A DNA stretch of 64,000 bases, from positions 62,001-126,000 of the forward strand of contig NZ_LBIP01000019.1 of NCBI RefSeq assembly GCF_001280435.1, given 5' to 3'. Below, in pieces: positions 9,677 through 19,392 of this stretch. Every line of letters starts with the position of its first letter. Positions within the stretch are counted from its first letter, which is position 1. The notes under the pieces were generated by a model that was given only the letters and a program-made list of their open reading frames with translations, was not told the DNA's origin and ran no database searches. Position numbers and translations under genes: made by a program. This DNA comes from Mangrovimonas xylaniphaga (GTDB lineage: Bacteria > Bacteroidota > Bacteroidia > Flavobacteriales > Flavobacteriaceae).

Positions 9677-10555
9677 CTAATTTCTTTTGTCTTCACCCCA
9701 AAGTAATTTTTTCCTTAGGGTGGTTATAAAGCTTTCGTGTACAAGCTCTACCATTTTAATAGTGAAGGGCGCTTTTTTGATGGTTACCACGGTGGAATTG
9801 TGCAAGGTGGTAATGCGGGAATCCAAGGAAATTAAATAATGATCTTCTCGTCCGTCTACCTTTAATTGGATCTTGGTGTCGTCTGAAATTACCAAGGGCC
9901 TTGCGTTAAGGTTGTGCGGTGCGATAGGAGTGATTACTAAATTGTGGGCTTCGGGCATAATTACCGGTCCGCCACAACTTAAGGAATATCCTGTGGATCC
10001 TGTAGGTGTGGAAATGATCAGCCCGTCAGACCAATAGGAAGTAAGGTATTCATCATCCAAATGTGTTTCCACGGTGATCATGGAAGTGGTGTTTTTTCTG
10101 CTTACCGCAACTTCGTTGAGGGCAAAACTGGTTTCAATTAAGTCCTTGTTTTCTGGCTCGGTAGTGACGCTTAACAAAATGCGTTCGGAAATCTTGTAGT
10201 TACCTATTAAAATGTTGTTTAGTGCATTTTCTATTTCATCGGTTTGGATGGTTGCCAAAAATCCTAGTCGACCGGTATTGATACCTACAATGGGTATATT
10301 GCAATCACGAACATGGGTAATTGCCCTTAGTATAGTACCATCCCCACCTATGCTGATCAATAAATCGTAGCTATTGTCAAGTGTGGTAAAAGTGTCGAAA
10401 TTGTAAAGGTTGATATTGTGTTCATTTTGCAACATCTCAAAAAAAGAGTGCTCTACATAGACCTCGGCTTTTTTACTTTTTAAAAAATCGAGGAGGGTAG
10501 CAATGCAAAATGTGGTATTGCTATTATAAAACTGACCGTAAATGGCTATTTTCAT
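9677..10555 (-). CDS. nadK: NAD kinase
   Basis: A 292-aa ATP-NAD kinase that makes NADP. The signature GGDGT is in LLISIGGDGTILRAI; NTGRLGFLAT, an NE/D region (FALNEVAVSR) and STPTGSTGYSLSCGGPV complete the active site. Normal length. It is 3 nt downstream of the CBS-domain gene and 99 bp upstream of the DUF6089 gene, within the same minus-strand cluster. Confidence 0.97.
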   Translation of the reverse strand: MKIAIYGQFYNSNTTFCIATLLDFLKSKKAEVYVEHSFFEMLQNEHNINLYNFDTFTTLDNSYDLLISIGGDGTILRAITHVRDCNIPIVGINTGRLGFLATIQTDEIENALNNILIGNYKISERILLSVTTEPENKDLIETSFALNEVAVSRKNTTSMITVETHLDDEYLTSYWSDGLIISTPTGSTGYSLSCGGPVIMPEAHNLVITPIAPHNLNARPLVISDDTKIQLKVDGREDHYLISLDSRITTLHNSTVVTIKKAPFTIKMVELVHESFITTLRKKLLWGEDKRN

Positions 10556-10558
10556 GCC

Positions 10559-11215
10559 TTAAATGTTAAGGTATTTGTTTAGGTATTCAGAACGATACTT
10601 AAGGTTTTCGAGGTAGGAGTCTTGTTCGTGTCCTGAAATAATGTTGTAACTGTATCTTCTAAAAGTGTGCATGATGTCGTTAAGACCACCGTGCCCAACT
10701 TTTAGCGTTACCTGAACCAAGTCGTTGTCCATTTTGGATATGAAAGCCCCCAGAAGTTTACCATCGTTGGACTCTACAATCTGACTGATTTCACTAAAGG
10801 AATAATCGTGAATCCCTTTTTCTATAATCAAAATGTTACCAGCTTCAGAAAAAAATGGGGTTTCGTTGAAAAGGTTGATAATGTCATTGAGTTCGTAATA
10901 GCCTAAATAGGTATTGTTCTCATTTAATACAGGCATGATGTTGCTGTCATGTTTGGCAAAAGCCTCAAGGACGTCCAGCCAATTGGTACTGGTACGAACA
11001 AAAAAGCCTTCAATGGCATATCTCACTTCCGAAACCAATTTGGAACCTTCAAAACAATGTGCATCCGTTTCAGAAACACATCCTAAATACACGGTGTTAT
11101 CTTCAATAGGAATATGCGAATAGGTAAGCTCTTTAAATAATAATTTAAGATCGCTGATCTTGTTCTTAAGACTTAAAGGTTTAATATCATTGATTATGTA
11201 CTGTTCTAAAGACAT
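10559..11215 (-). CDS. CBS-domain protein
   Basis: A 218-aa cytosolic protein whose first ~130 residues form a pair of CBS motifs (TYSHIPIEDNTVYLGCVSE ... DSNIMPVLNENNTYLGYYEL). The C-terminal ~80 residues resemble a small ACT-like module (VQVTLKVGHGGLNDIMHTF). CBS pairs usually bind adenine nucleotides. It is coupled to nadK by a 3-nt gap, so it may sense nucleotides for that step, but this is inference. Confidence 0.85.
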   Translation of the reverse strand: MSLEQYIINDIKPLSLKNKISDLKLLFKELTYSHIPIEDNTVYLGCVSETDAHCFEGSKLVSEVRYAIEGFFVRTSTNWLDVLEAFAKHDSNIMPVLNENNTYLGYYELNDIINLFNETPFFSEAGNILIIEKGIHDYSFSEISQIVESNDGKLLGAFISKMDNDLVQVTLKVGHGGLNDIMHTFRRYSYNIISGHEQDSYLENLKYRSEYLNKYLNI

Positions 11216-11304
11216 GGCTCCAAAGTATACTACTGCAAATTAATTAAAAATAACTACAAAAAGCGTTAAGGACTTTGTATTTTTGTTGGTCAAATAAAAA
11301 GTAG

Positions 11305-12018
11305 ATGACTAAGTTAAGTGTAAACATAAACAAGATTGCCACCTTAAGGAATTCCAGAGGGGGTGATGTGCCCAATGTAGTGCAATTTGCAAAAGATGTT
11401 CAAGAGTTTGGAGCCCAAGGGGTCACTATTCATCCGCGGCCAGATGAAAGGCATATTCGTTATCAGGATGTGTATGATTTAAAGCCTGTTGTTTATACTG
11501 AATACAATATTGAAGGAAATCCCATCAAAGAGTTTATGGATATGGTTTTGGAAGTAAAACCAACCCAGGTGACTTTGGTGCCAGATGCCGAAGATGCTAT
11601 TACCTCAAATGCCGGGTGGGATACGATAAAGCATAAGGATTTTTTAGTGGATATTATTGCTGAATTCCAACGAAACGGCATTAGAACTTCCATCTTCGTA
11701 GATCCAGTGATGGCGCAAATTGAAGGCGCCAAAGCTACGGGGACTGATAGAATAGAGCTTTACACTGAAGCTTATGCGCACCAATATGGATTGGGAAATA
11801 AAGACGCAATCAAACCTTATAATGAATGTGCGGTTTTGGCCCATGAACTTGGTTTGGGCATCAATGCCGGTCATGATTTGTCGTTGGATAACATTAAGTT
11901 TTTTAAAGAGAACATTCCAGGGTTGTTGGAGGTGTCTATTGGTCACGCATTGATTTCGGAGAGTTTGTATTTGGGTATTGAAAATGTAATTCAAATGTAT
12001 TTACAGCGCTTAAAATAA
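11305..12018 (+). CDS. pdxJ: pyridoxine 5'-phosphate synthase
   Basis: A 237-aa TIM-barrel enzyme joining 1-deoxyxylulose 5-phosphate and 3-amino-2-oxopropyl phosphate in the DXP-dependent vitamin B6 pathway. Visible signatures are LSVNINKIATLRNSRGG, GVTIHPRPDERHI, VTLVPD, RIELYTE and GLGINAGHDLS ... VSIGHALI. Length is normal. It is divergent from the CBS/nadK cluster across an 89-bp AT-rich gap. Confidence 0.97.
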   Translation: MTKLSVNINKIATLRNSRGGDVPNVVQFAKDVQEFGAQGVTIHPRPDERHIRYQDVYDLKPVVYTEYNIEGNPIKEFMDMVLEVKPTQVTLVPDAEDAITSNAGWDTIKHKDFLVDIIAEFQRNGIRTSIFVDPVMAQIEGAKATGTDRIELYTEAYAHQYGLGNKDAIKPYNECAVLAHELGLGINAGHDLSLDNIKFFKENIPGLLEVSIGHALISESLYLGIENVIQMYLQRLK

Positions 12019-12047
12019 TTCCGAGTAATAATCAAGAAACATTTAAG

Positions 12048-12812
12048 ATGCAGTTACACTCAAATATTATAGGAAGCGGAAGTCCATTCATCATTTTACA
12101 CGGTTTTTTAGGAATGGGGGACAACTGGAAAACCCTAGGAAAGAAATTTAGTGACGAAGGCTATGAGGTCCATTTGGTAGACCAACGCAACCACGGCCGT
12201 AGTCCCCATGCCGATGCGTTTGACTATGAGATACTCACTGAAGATTTAAAAGAATATATCACTTCCCACCATCTCTCGGAGGTTGTTTTGTTGGGACATT
12301 CCATGGGAGGGAAAACAGCCATGATGTTTGCCTCCAAATATCCCGAATTGGTATCTAAATTGATTGTTGCCGATATTTCTCCAAGGTTTTATCCAGTACA
12401 CCACGACACTATTTTGGAAGGTTTGAGCCAATTGGATTTTTCGGTGATTTCGAATAGGGGAGAAGCCGATGAGGCTTTGTCTCGTTATATAACGGATTTT
12501 GGTATACGCCAGTTTTTGTTGAAGAATCTGTATTGGAAGGAAAAAGGGCAGTTGGCCTTAAGGTTGAATTTGGAGGCGTTGAAAGCTAATGTAGGTGAAG
12601 TAGGTGAAGCCCTGCCGGTACATGCTAAATTTGAAAAGGACACCTTGTTTTTGAGAGGTGACAGATCTGAATATATTTCACTTCAGGATGAAGCTTTGAT
12701 CAAGGCGCATTTTCCTAAGGCCCAAATAGAAACCGTGTCCAATGCCGGCCATTGGCTGCATGCCGAAAATCCAAAAGAGTTTTTTGAATACGTTGTTAAT
12801 TTCGTAGGATAA
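12048..12812 (+). CDS. alpha/beta-fold hydrolase (YbfF-like)
   Basis: A 254-aa cytosolic alpha/beta hydrolase. The oxyanion region is HGFLGMGDNWKTL, the nucleophile Ser is in GHSMGG, the acid is probably the Asp in the LRGDRSEY segment, and the catalytic His is in AGHWLHAENP; DQRNHGRS is typical of YbfF-type esterases. The physiological substrate is unknown. It is 29 bp after pdxJ on the same strand. Confidence 0.88.
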   Translation: MQLHSNIIGSGSPFIILHGFLGMGDNWKTLGKKFSDEGYEVHLVDQRNHGRSPHADAFDYEILTEDLKEYITSHHLSEVVLLGHSMGGKTAMMFASKYPELVSKLIVADISPRFYPVHHDTILEGLSQLDFSVISNRGEADEALSRYITDFGIRQFLLKNLYWKEKGQLALRLNLEALKANVGEVGEALPVHAKFEKDTLFLRGDRSEYISLQDEALIKAHFPKAQIETVSNAGHWLHAENPKEFFEYVVNFVG

Positions 12813-12842
12813 TATTCGTATTTTTAATAAAAATACGATCTT

Positions 12843-13190
12843 ATGAAACTAGTTCTCAGAATTTTATTGTCGGCGGTTGCCGTTGTGATTTTGGCAAAAT
12901 TATTGCCGGGAGTTGAGGTTGTTGGCTTCACTTCTGCAATTATTGTTGCCATTGTATTGGCATTGCTCAATGCTATTGTAAAGCCCATCTTGGTAATTTT
13001 AACCCTTCCTATTACCATTTTTACGCTCGGTTTGTTTTTGTTGATAATCAATGCGTTGATTGTGCTCATGGCTAGTAGCTTTATCGATGGTTTTGGAGTG
13101 AGCAGTATTTGGACGGCCATTTTGTTCAGTATCCTTTTGTCTATCTTGGAATCTATATTGTACTCTGTTTTAAATGAGGATAAAAAATAG
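12843..13190 (+). CDS. small integral membrane protein of the phage-holin 4_2 superfamily
   Basis: A 115-aa protein made almost entirely of three to four hydrophobic helices, with the family-typical LPGVEVVGFTSAIIVAIVLA start, NAIVKPILVILTLPITI centre and DGFGVSSIWTAI loop. The family (PF04020) is named after holins but is widespread as a housekeeping membrane protein of unknown role in bacteria, so this is not evidence for a prophage. Confidence 0.85.
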   Translation: MKLVLRILLSAVAVVILAKLLPGVEVVGFTSAIIVAIVLALLNAIVKPILVILTLPITIFTLGLFLLIINALIVLMASSFIDGFGVSSIWTAILFSILLSILESILYSVLNEDKK

Positions 13191-13213
13191 ACTGAATTTC
13201 AAGCTCTTAAAAC

Positions 13214-13244
13214 TTTGTTGAGTTGCAAAAAATATGTACTTTTG
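13214..13244 (+). promoter_or_regulatory. Bacteroidota-type promoter of tig
   Basis: TTTG at 13214-13217 is followed after 19 bp by TACTTTTG at 13237-13244, which matches the Bacteroidota -33 (TTTG) and -7 (TAnnTTTG) elements, 27 bp before the tig start. A 9-bp inverted repeat, GTTGCAAAA / TTTTGCAAC, overlaps the -7 box. Confidence 0.6.
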
Positions 13245-13270
13245 CAACCCAATTTTTATACGATTCAAGA

Positions 13271-14593
13271 ATGAATATTACAAGAGAAAACATTGACGCA
13301 TTAAATGCTGTTGTAAAAGTAGACATCTCTAAAGATGACTACAGCGATAAAGTGGAGAAAATCCTTTCAGATTACCGTAAGTCGGCTAACATTCCTGGTT
13401 TCAGAAAAGGACATGTGCCAATGACCATGGTAAAGAGACAATATGGTAAAGCTGTCTTGGTGGATGAGGTTAACAAATTGTTGCAAGACGCATTGAACAA
13501 ATACCTTACGGAAGAGAAGCTAGATGTTTTAGGAAATCCATTACCTAAGCCGCAGGATGATTTGGATTGGGATGCTGACAATTTTTCTTTTGAATTCGAA
13601 TTAGGTCTAGCACCTCAGTTTGACGTAGAATTGAAATCTAAAAAAGCAATTACTCAATACAATATTGTTGCCGACGAGAAAATGTTGGACAACCAAGTGG
13701 AATACATCCGTAAGCAATACGGTAAATTGGTGTCTAAGGAGGAAGCTTCTAAAGATGACGAAATTACTGGGGTATTCGCTAACGAAGAAAAAGAAATCAA
13801 CAACACTGCTACCATCACTTTAGATAAAGTGAAAGGTAAAACCAACGAGAAGAAATTTGTTGGTGCTAAAGTTGGAGATGTCATTACATTAAACACTAAA
13901 GGATTGTTTAATGACGATCACGATTTAATGCACTTCTTGAAAGTATCTCACGATGATGCTCATGGATTGGATGTTGACGTAACTTTCACTGTTACTGAAA
14001 TCAACACAAGAGAATTGGCTGATTTGGATCAAGAATTGTTCGATAAATTATTTGGAAAAGGAGTAGTAACTTCGGTAACTGAGTTGAAAGAAAAAATCAA
14101 AGTAGATTCTGAAAAGCAATTTGCTCAGCAAGGTGATCAAAAATTGTTGAACGATGTAACTGAGTATCTTGTAGAGAATACGAAGTTTGATTTGCCAGCT
14201 GCCTTCTTGCAAAAGTGGATCCAAACTGCTGGTGAAGAGCAATTGGATGCAGACCAAGCTAAAGAAGAGTATGAGAAGTCTGAAAAGAGCATGCGTTACC
14301 AATTGATCGAAGGTAAATTGATCCAAGATCACAATCTTCAGGTAACTTTTGAAGATTTGAAAGCTCATGCCAAGGAAATGATCAAAGTACAAATGGCACA
14401 GTTTGGGCAAATGGATCCTGCTGATGAAGAATTGGAAAACATTGCAGCTAGAATTTTGTCTAACCAAGATGAAGTGAAGCGTTTGTCAGAGCAATTGATG
14501 AGCCAAAAACTATTGGATCTTTACAAAACTGAAGGAAATCTTAAAGTAAAAGAGATTACTTATGACGATTTCGTAAAAGAGTTTTACTCTTAA
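13271..14593 (+). CDS. tig: trigger factor
   Basis: A 440-aa ribosome-associated chaperone. The N-terminal ribosome-binding domain carries the signature NIPGFRKGHVPMTMVKRQYG, with the GFRK loop. A PPIase-like middle region and a helical C-terminal substrate-binding domain follow. An in-frame extension to 13223 exists, but ATG 13271 (MNITRENIDALN) is the family-typical start and lies just after a promoter. A strong terminator follows. Order tig-clpP-clpX is the classical arrangement. Confidence 0.96.
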   Translation: MNITRENIDALNAVVKVDISKDDYSDKVEKILSDYRKSANIPGFRKGHVPMTMVKRQYGKAVLVDEVNKLLQDALNKYLTEEKLDVLGNPLPKPQDDLDWDADNFSFEFELGLAPQFDVELKSKKAITQYNIVADEKMLDNQVEYIRKQYGKLVSKEEASKDDEITGVFANEEKEINNTATITLDKVKGKTNEKKFVGAKVGDVITLNTKGLFNDDHDLMHFLKVSHDDAHGLDVDVTFTVTEINTRELADLDQELFDKLFGKGVVTSVTELKEKIKVDSEKQFAQQGDQKLLNDVTEYLVENTKFDLPAAFLQKWIQTAGEEQLDADQAKEEYEKSEKSMRYQLIEGKLIQDHNLQVTFEDLKAHAKEMIKVQMAQFGQMDPADEELENIAARILSNQDEVKRLSEQLMSQKLLDLYKTEGNLKVKEITYDDFVKEFYS

Positions 14594-14621
14594 TTGTTAC
14601 AGAATAAATGATTATATTTAG

Positions 14622-14654
14622 AGCGTAAAACTGATCGGTTTTACGCTTTTTTTT
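14622..14654 (+). terminator. rho-independent terminator of tig
   Basis: A 10-bp perfect stem AGCGTAAAAC / GTTTTACGCT with a 6-nt loop, followed by a run of T. It lies 29 bp after the tig stop, so clpP probably has its own promoter. Confidence 0.88.
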
Positions 14655-14728
14655 GACCTTCAAAAATCCAGGTCAATTTCCACCTGTACAGCCTCAGGTT
14701 TTATCAATTATTAACAACAATTAGACAT

Positions 14729-15406
14729 ATGAATTTCGGAACAGAATTTGAAAAGTTTGCAATAAAAGATCAGGGAGTTAGCAGTACTTACTACAATAAA
14801 ATTATCAGCAGTATGTACCCAACCAACTTAACTCCAAACATTATAGAAGAACGCCAAATGAATGCCGTGGCTATGGATGTGTTCTCACGTTTAATGATGG
14901 ATCGCATCATTTTTATGGGAACTGGTATTAATGATCAAGTGGCAAATATCATTCAGGCGCAGTTGTTGTTTTTGGAAAGTACCGATGCTTCCAAGGACAT
15001 TCAAATATATATCAATTCTCCAGGAGGTAGCGTGTACGCCGGATTGGGAATTTACGATACCATGCAATTGATTAAGCCAGATGTTGCTACCATCTGTACA
15101 GGGATGGCAGCGTCAATGGCAGCAGTATTGTTGTGTGCTGGTGCAAAAGGAAAGCGTAGCGGATTGACCCACTCAAGAGTCATGATCCACCAGCCATTGG
15201 GAGGTGCGCAAGGGCAAGCTAGTGATATTGAAATCACCGCTCGCGAAATTTTGACCTTGAAAGAAGAACTTTATAAAATAATTAGTAAACATTCGGGACA
15301 GGACTACGACAAAGTGTATAACGACAGTGATAGAGATTACTGGATGAAAGCAGATAAAGCTTTGGAGTATGGAATGATTGATGAGGTTTTGGCCCGTAAC
15401 GTATAA
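14729..15406 (+). CDS. clpP: ATP-dependent Clp protease proteolytic subunit
   Basis: A 225-aa ClpP. The catalytic triad is visible: Ser in GMAASMAAVLLCAG, His in SRVMIHQPLGGAQG and Asp in NDSDRDYWM. The tetradecamer works with ClpX, encoded 36 bp downstream. Normal length with a short N-terminal propeptide region. Confidence 0.97.
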   Translation: MNFGTEFEKFAIKDQGVSSTYYNKIISSMYPTNLTPNIIEERQMNAVAMDVFSRLMMDRIIFMGTGINDQVANIIQAQLLFLESTDASKDIQIYINSPGGSVYAGLGIYDTMQLIKPDVATICTGMAASMAAVLLCAGAKGKRSGLTHSRVMIHQPLGGAQGQASDIEITAREILTLKEELYKIISKHSGQDYDKVYNDSDRDYWMKADKALEYGMIDEVLARNV

Positions 15407-15442
15407 ATATCGCATTGATATTTAAATTGAATTTTTGAATTT

Positions 15443-16675
15443 ATGGCAAAGGAAGAATTAGAATGTTCGTTTTGTGGTAGGAAAAAGCCAGAAACCAATC
15501 TGCTGATTGCAGGATTGGATGCTCATATTTGCGATCGTTGTATCGAACAGGCTCATGGTATTGTTTTGGAAGAGTCCAAGCAAAGTGACAATTCCGAATT
15601 ATCTACAGAGTTAATGCTAAGAAAGCCTCAGCAGATCAAAGGCTTTTTAGACGAGTATATCATTGGGCAGGAATACACCAAAAAGGTGATGTCTGTTGCG
15701 GTATACAATCACTATAAACGTTTATTACAACCTGCTAGCGAAGATGATATTGAAATCCAAAAGAGTAATATCATCATGGTTGGGCAAACTGGTACCGGAA
15801 AAACCTTGATGGCCAAAACCATCGCCAAAATGCTCAACGTGCCCTTGGCTATTGTGGACGCTACGGTGTTGACGGAGGCAGGATATGTTGGAGAAGATGT
15901 AGAAAGCATATTGACGCGTTTGTTGCAAGCTGCCGATTACAATTTGGAGAAAGCTGAAAAGGGCATCGTGTTTATTGATGAAATAGACAAGATTGCCAGA
16001 AAGAGTGATAACCCTTCAATTACCAGAGATGTTTCTGGTGAAGGGGTGCAACAGGCCTTGTTGAAACTGTTGGAAGGTACTGTGGTAAATGTTCCGCCAA
16101 AAGGAGGACGTAAACATCCAGACCAGAAGTTTATTGAAGTGAATACAGAGCACATTCTGTTTATTGCAGGTGGTGCTTTTGATGGTATTGAGCGCATTAT
16201 TTCAAAACGTCTCAATATGGCGGCTATTGGTTATAAGGCAGCTCATGACGATGATCAGGTTGATGCCAACAATTTGCTTCAATACATCATCCCAAAAGAC
16301 TTAAAGGATTTTGGATTGATACCTGAAATCATTGGGCGTTTACCGGTGCTTACCTATATGGATCCGTTGGATGCTGCAACTCTGCGCGCTATTTTAACAG
16401 AACCTAAAAATGCCATTATCAAGCAGTATAAGAAATTGTTTGAGATGGATGATATAGACTTCACAATCACTGATGAGGCTCTTGATTATATTGTTGAAAA
16501 GGCTATTGAGTACAAACTTGGAGCTAGAGGATTACGTTCTTTATGTGAAGAAATCCTAACGGATGCCATGTTTGAAATGCCTAGCAGCGATGATAACAAG
16601 CTAAACGTGACCAGAAGTTATGCAGAGGATAAGTTGAACAAGACGGCTCTTAAAAAGCTTAAGGCTGTATCTTAA
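15443..16675 (+). CDS. clpX: ATP-dependent Clp protease ATP-binding subunit ClpX
   Basis: A 410-aa AAA+ unfoldase. The N-terminal zinc-binding domain has CSFCGRKK ... CDRC; Walker A is GQTGTGKT, the pore loop GYVGEDVE, Walker [12 protein letters not shown], and sensor/arginine-finger motifs follow, ending with [12 protein letters not shown]. It feeds substrates to ClpP. A terminator follows 21 bp after the stop. Confidence 0.97.
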   Translation: MAKEELECSFCGRKKPETNLLIAGLDAHICDRCIEQAHGIVLEESKQSDNSELSTELMLRKPQQIKGFLDEYIIGQEYTKKVMSVAVYNHYKRLLQPASEDDIEIQKSNIIMVGQTGTGKTLMAKTIAKMLNVPLAIVDATVLTEAGYVGEDVESILTRLLQAADYNLEKAEKGIVFIDEIDKIARKSDNPSITRDVSGEGVQQALLKLLEGTVVNVPPKGGRKHPDQKFIEVNTEHILFIAGGAFDGIERIISKRLNMAAIGYKAAHDDDQVDANNLLQYIIPKDLKDFGLIPEIIGRLPVLTYMDPLDAATLRAILTEPKNAIIKQYKKLFEMDDIDFTITDEALDYIVEKAIEYKLGARGLRSLCEEILTDAMFEMPSSDDNKLNVTRSYAEDKLNKTALKKLKAVS

Positions 16676-16696
16676 TCATCAGTATAAAATTGAAAT

Positions 16697-16727
16697 AAAA
16701 AAGCCGCTCATAATGAGCGGCTTTTTT
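16697..16727 (+). terminator. rho-independent terminator of clpX
   Basis: A perfect 14-bp stem (six A, GCCGCTCA / TGAGCGGC, six T) with a 3-nt loop. The A and T flanks make it bidirectional in form. From here to 16,976 no other gene or structured element is visible. Confidence 0.9.
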
Positions 16728-16976
16728 GCTATTTGGATCAATAATTAATATTCTGCAATACTATTTTTTGAAAAAGGTTCGCCCTTTTGTGAGTTCTAAA
16801 ATTGCATTGGAATTATGACAATTTTAAGGGAGAATTGTCAACATTAACTATGTAAATATAGTAGCATTTGTATAAGATAAAAATGACGAGACAGATTATT
16901 GGACAAATGCAATTAAATAATCGTTATGCGGATTTTTGAATTGGCGTTAATCGGATTTTTAAGCAAGTTTTAATTT

Positions 16977-18491
16977 TTAAAAATTCAATTTCAATAATTC
17001 ATCCATATACTCCCTATTGTTGGATAACCTTGGCACCTTATGCTGGCCTCCCAATTTGTTGTGCTGTTTTAACCAATCGTAAAATAAATGCTCTCTCGCG
17101 ATATTGATTTTGGGCATGTTTAGGGTTATATTATTGAAGCGTTTGGCTTCATAGTCGGAGTTTAATGATTTAAGGGCACTGTCAAAAAGTTCACCAAATC
17201 GATTTAGATCTTTCGGGGGTGTTTTAAATTCTATCAACCATTCATGAGAGCCTTTTTCGTGGCCGTTCATGAAAATTGGAGCAGCGGTATATTCCACAAT
17301 TTCAGAAGAGGTTTGTCGGCAAACATCCTTAAGGGCGTCTTCGGCATTTTCAATAATCAATTCTTCTCCAAAAACATTAATATGGTGTTTGGTGCGCCCA
17401 GAAACTTTCACGCGGTATGGATTAAGAGAGGTAAACCTAATGGTATCTCCAATTTTATAGCGCCACAAACCGGCGTTGGTAGTAATAACAACGGCGTAAT
17501 TTTTGTCCTTTTCAACATCACTTAAAGGAATGACTTTTTCTTCAGGAGTCCCGTAAGTGTCCATAGGAATGAATTCATAGAAAATACCGTAATCCAACAT
17601 AAGCAATAATTCGTTGGAATTGTTTTGGTCTTGAATGGCAAAAAAGCCTTCAGAGGCATTGTAGATTTCGTAATACCTAAAGTCCTTTTTAGGGAGGATG
17701 GCTTGGTACTGGTCTACATACGGCACAAAGCTCACGCCTCCGTGAAAATACACTTCCAAATTCGGCCATACATCGGTGATGCTTTTCTTTCCAGTGGTGT
17801 CCAATACATTATTTAAAAGTACCAGCATCCAAGAGGGGACGCCGGCCAAACTCGTTACATTTTCATTGATGGTTTCATCTACAATGGCCTGCATTTTATG
17901 CTCCCAGTCACTCATTAGCGACACCTTGCTGCTAGGAGTGCTACTAAACTCGGCCCAAAAAGGCATGTTGTCAATCAAAATTGCCGATAGGTCTCCAAAC
18001 ACGGTGCCGTTTTCCTTGTAAAGTTCCTTGCTGCCACCTAATCGAAGACTTTTTCCTGTGAATAGTTGCGAGTCTTCATTGTTGTTGAGGTACATGCACA
18101 GCAAGTCCTTGCTAGCTGCATAATGGCAATCTTCCAAGGATTCATAACTTACAGGAATGAACTTGCTTTTGGCATTTGTGGTGCCACTGGACTTAGCGAA
18201 CCACTTTATTGGGCTTGGCCAAAATATATTGTGTTCACCCAAACGGGAACGCTCTATCACGTTTTGATAATCCTCATAACAAGAAATCGGAATTCGGTCA
18301 GCAAACGTTTGATAGCTTTTGATGGAGTCGAAATCATATTTTTTGCCAAATTCGGTGTCTTTGGCAATGGTAATAAGATCCAATAACAATTCATTTTGTA
18401 CTTCGTTGGGGTATTTTAAAAACAGCTCAATTTGATGAAATCGTTTTTTTAAAAACCACGAGGCAATGGAATTTACTAAAGGAATTGGCAT
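16977..18491 (-). CDS. GH3-type acyl-adenylate-forming enzyme (auxin-responsive-promoter family)
   Basis: A 504-aa protein of the plant-GH3 superfamily (PF03321; not glycoside hydrolase family 3). It has the ATP/acyl-adenylate motifs SSGTTNAKSKFIPV, YNASEGFFAIQD and NAGLWRYKIGDTIRF. Plant members conjugate amino acids to carboxylic acids; the bacterial substrate is unknown. An upstream in-frame start at 18530 is possible, but MPIPLVNSIASWFLKKR at 18491 is the usual start. It is divergent from the DUF2797 gene. Confidence 0.88.
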   Translation of the reverse strand: MPIPLVNSIASWFLKKRFHQIELFLKYPNEVQNELLLDLITIAKDTEFGKKYDFDSIKSYQTFADRIPISCYEDYQNVIERSRLGEHNIFWPSPIKWFAKSSGTTNAKSKFIPVSYESLEDCHYAASKDLLCMYLNNNEDSQLFTGKSLRLGGSKELYKENGTVFGDLSAILIDNMPFWAEFSSTPSSKVSLMSDWEHKMQAIVDETINENVTSLAGVPSWMLVLLNNVLDTTGKKSITDVWPNLEVYFHGGVSFVPYVDQYQAILPKKDFRYYEIYNASEGFFAIQDQNNSNELLLMLDYGIFYEFIPMDTYGTPEEKVIPLSDVEKDKNYAVVITTNAGLWRYKIGDTIRFTSLNPYRVKVSGRTKHHINVFGEELIIENAEDALKDVCRQTSSEIVEYTAAPIFMNGHEKGSHEWLIEFKTPPKDLNRFGELFDSALKSLNSDYEAKRFNNITLNMPKINIAREHLFYDWLKQHNKLGGQHKVPRLSNNREYMDELLKLNF

Positions 18492-18538
18492 ATTTGCAGT
18501 ATCTTTAAAAAAAGTAACTAAAAATAACATTTTTTTTT

Positions 18539-19333
18539 ATGACCTACCAAGGAGTTCTCACAAAAATGGAGACCGAGTATGGCCATCCCATACAATATTA
18601 TTTGGTGTTTAAAAATGACTTTTTAAACCTAAACCAACTGCTAAATAGAACGATAAGCATTCAGTTTGTGAAATATGAATGTTTGAATTGTGGCTTGGAT
18701 AAGCCAATTTATAGACAGGGGTTTTGTAAAAGTTGCTTTTTTGAAGTACCGCAGGCTGCAGATTGGATAATGAGACCAGAATTGAGTATGGCGCATCTAG
18801 GAAAAGAAGATCGCGATTTGGAATACGAAAAGAAAGTTCAGTTACAACCGCATATTGTGTATTTGGCCAATTCCAGTAGCGTGAAAGTAGGAGTGACCCG
18901 TAAAACGCAAGTGCCTACCAGATGGATTGATCAAGGGGCGCATGAAGCCATTGAAATTGTAGAAGTGCCTAACCGGTATTTGGCGGGAATCACTGAGGTG
19001 GCCCTGAAAGAACATGTGTCTGATAAAACCAATTGGCGTACCATGTTGAAAAATGAAGTGGTAGATGAAAATTTGGTGGAATGGCGCGAACGTCTGTTGC
19101 CTTTTGTGCCAGAGGAAGCTAGGGAATACATTATAGAGTCCAATACAGAAACAGATATGGAGTTTCCCGTAGTGCAATATCCACAAAAGCCTAAGAGCTT
19201 AAATTTATCAAAAACACCTTCTTATACCGGAAAGCTTTCTGGCATCAAGGGACAGTATCTCATCTTCGAAGATCAAACCGTTTTTAACGTGCGTGCCAAT
19301 GAAGGCTTGGTAGTTGATATCTCAATAGGCTAG
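18539..19333 (+). CDS. DUF2797 protein
   Basis: A 264-aa protein of unknown function. It contains a four-Cys zinc-ribbon-like motif near residue 40 (CLNCGLDKPIYRQGFCKSCF), a central segment VKVGVTRKTQVPTRWIDQGA and a small C-terminal beta domain. The central motif resembles a GIY-YIG-like core, but catalysis is not established. Convergent with rpsU across a palindromic terminator. Confidence 0.85.
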   Translation: MTYQGVLTKMETEYGHPIQYYLVFKNDFLNLNQLLNRTISIQFVKYECLNCGLDKPIYRQGFCKSCFFEVPQAADWIMRPELSMAHLGKEDRDLEYEKKVQLQPHIVYLANSSSVKVGVTRKTQVPTRWIDQGAHEAIEIVEVPNRYLAGITEVALKEHVSDKTNWRTMLKNEVVDENLVEWRERLLPFVPEEAREYIIESNTETDMEFPVVQYPQKPKSLNLSKTPSYTGKLSGIKGQYLIFEDQTVFNVRANEGLVVDISIG

Positions 19334-19360
19334 AGCAAGACAAGTAAGACATAGAAAAGA

Positions 19361-19382
19361 AGGCTACCCTAGGGTAGCCTTT
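19361..19382. terminator. bidirectional terminator between DUF2797 gene and rpsU
   Basis: A perfect palindrome AGGCTACCCTAGGGTAGCCT, with A-rich sequence on the left and TTCT on the right. It sits midway between two convergent genes. Confidence 0.75.
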
Positions 19383-19392
19383 CTCGTGTATA

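Noticed and set aside
12843-13190. Holin-superfamily protein as a sign of a prophage
   Set aside because: The family is common in ordinary bacterial chromosomes and no phage genes are near; it lies among housekeeping genes.
3751-16727. Terminators at 3751 and 16697 sharing the GCCGCT stem as a dispersed repeat family
   Set aside because: Only six to eight stem bases are shared and both are ordinary terminators; similarity is likely chance or convergent.
16977-18491. GH3-family protein as a glycoside hydrolase linked to the PUL
   Set aside because: It belongs to the plant auxin-responsive GH3 acyl-adenylate family; the name is shared by coincidence with glycoside hydrolase family 3.
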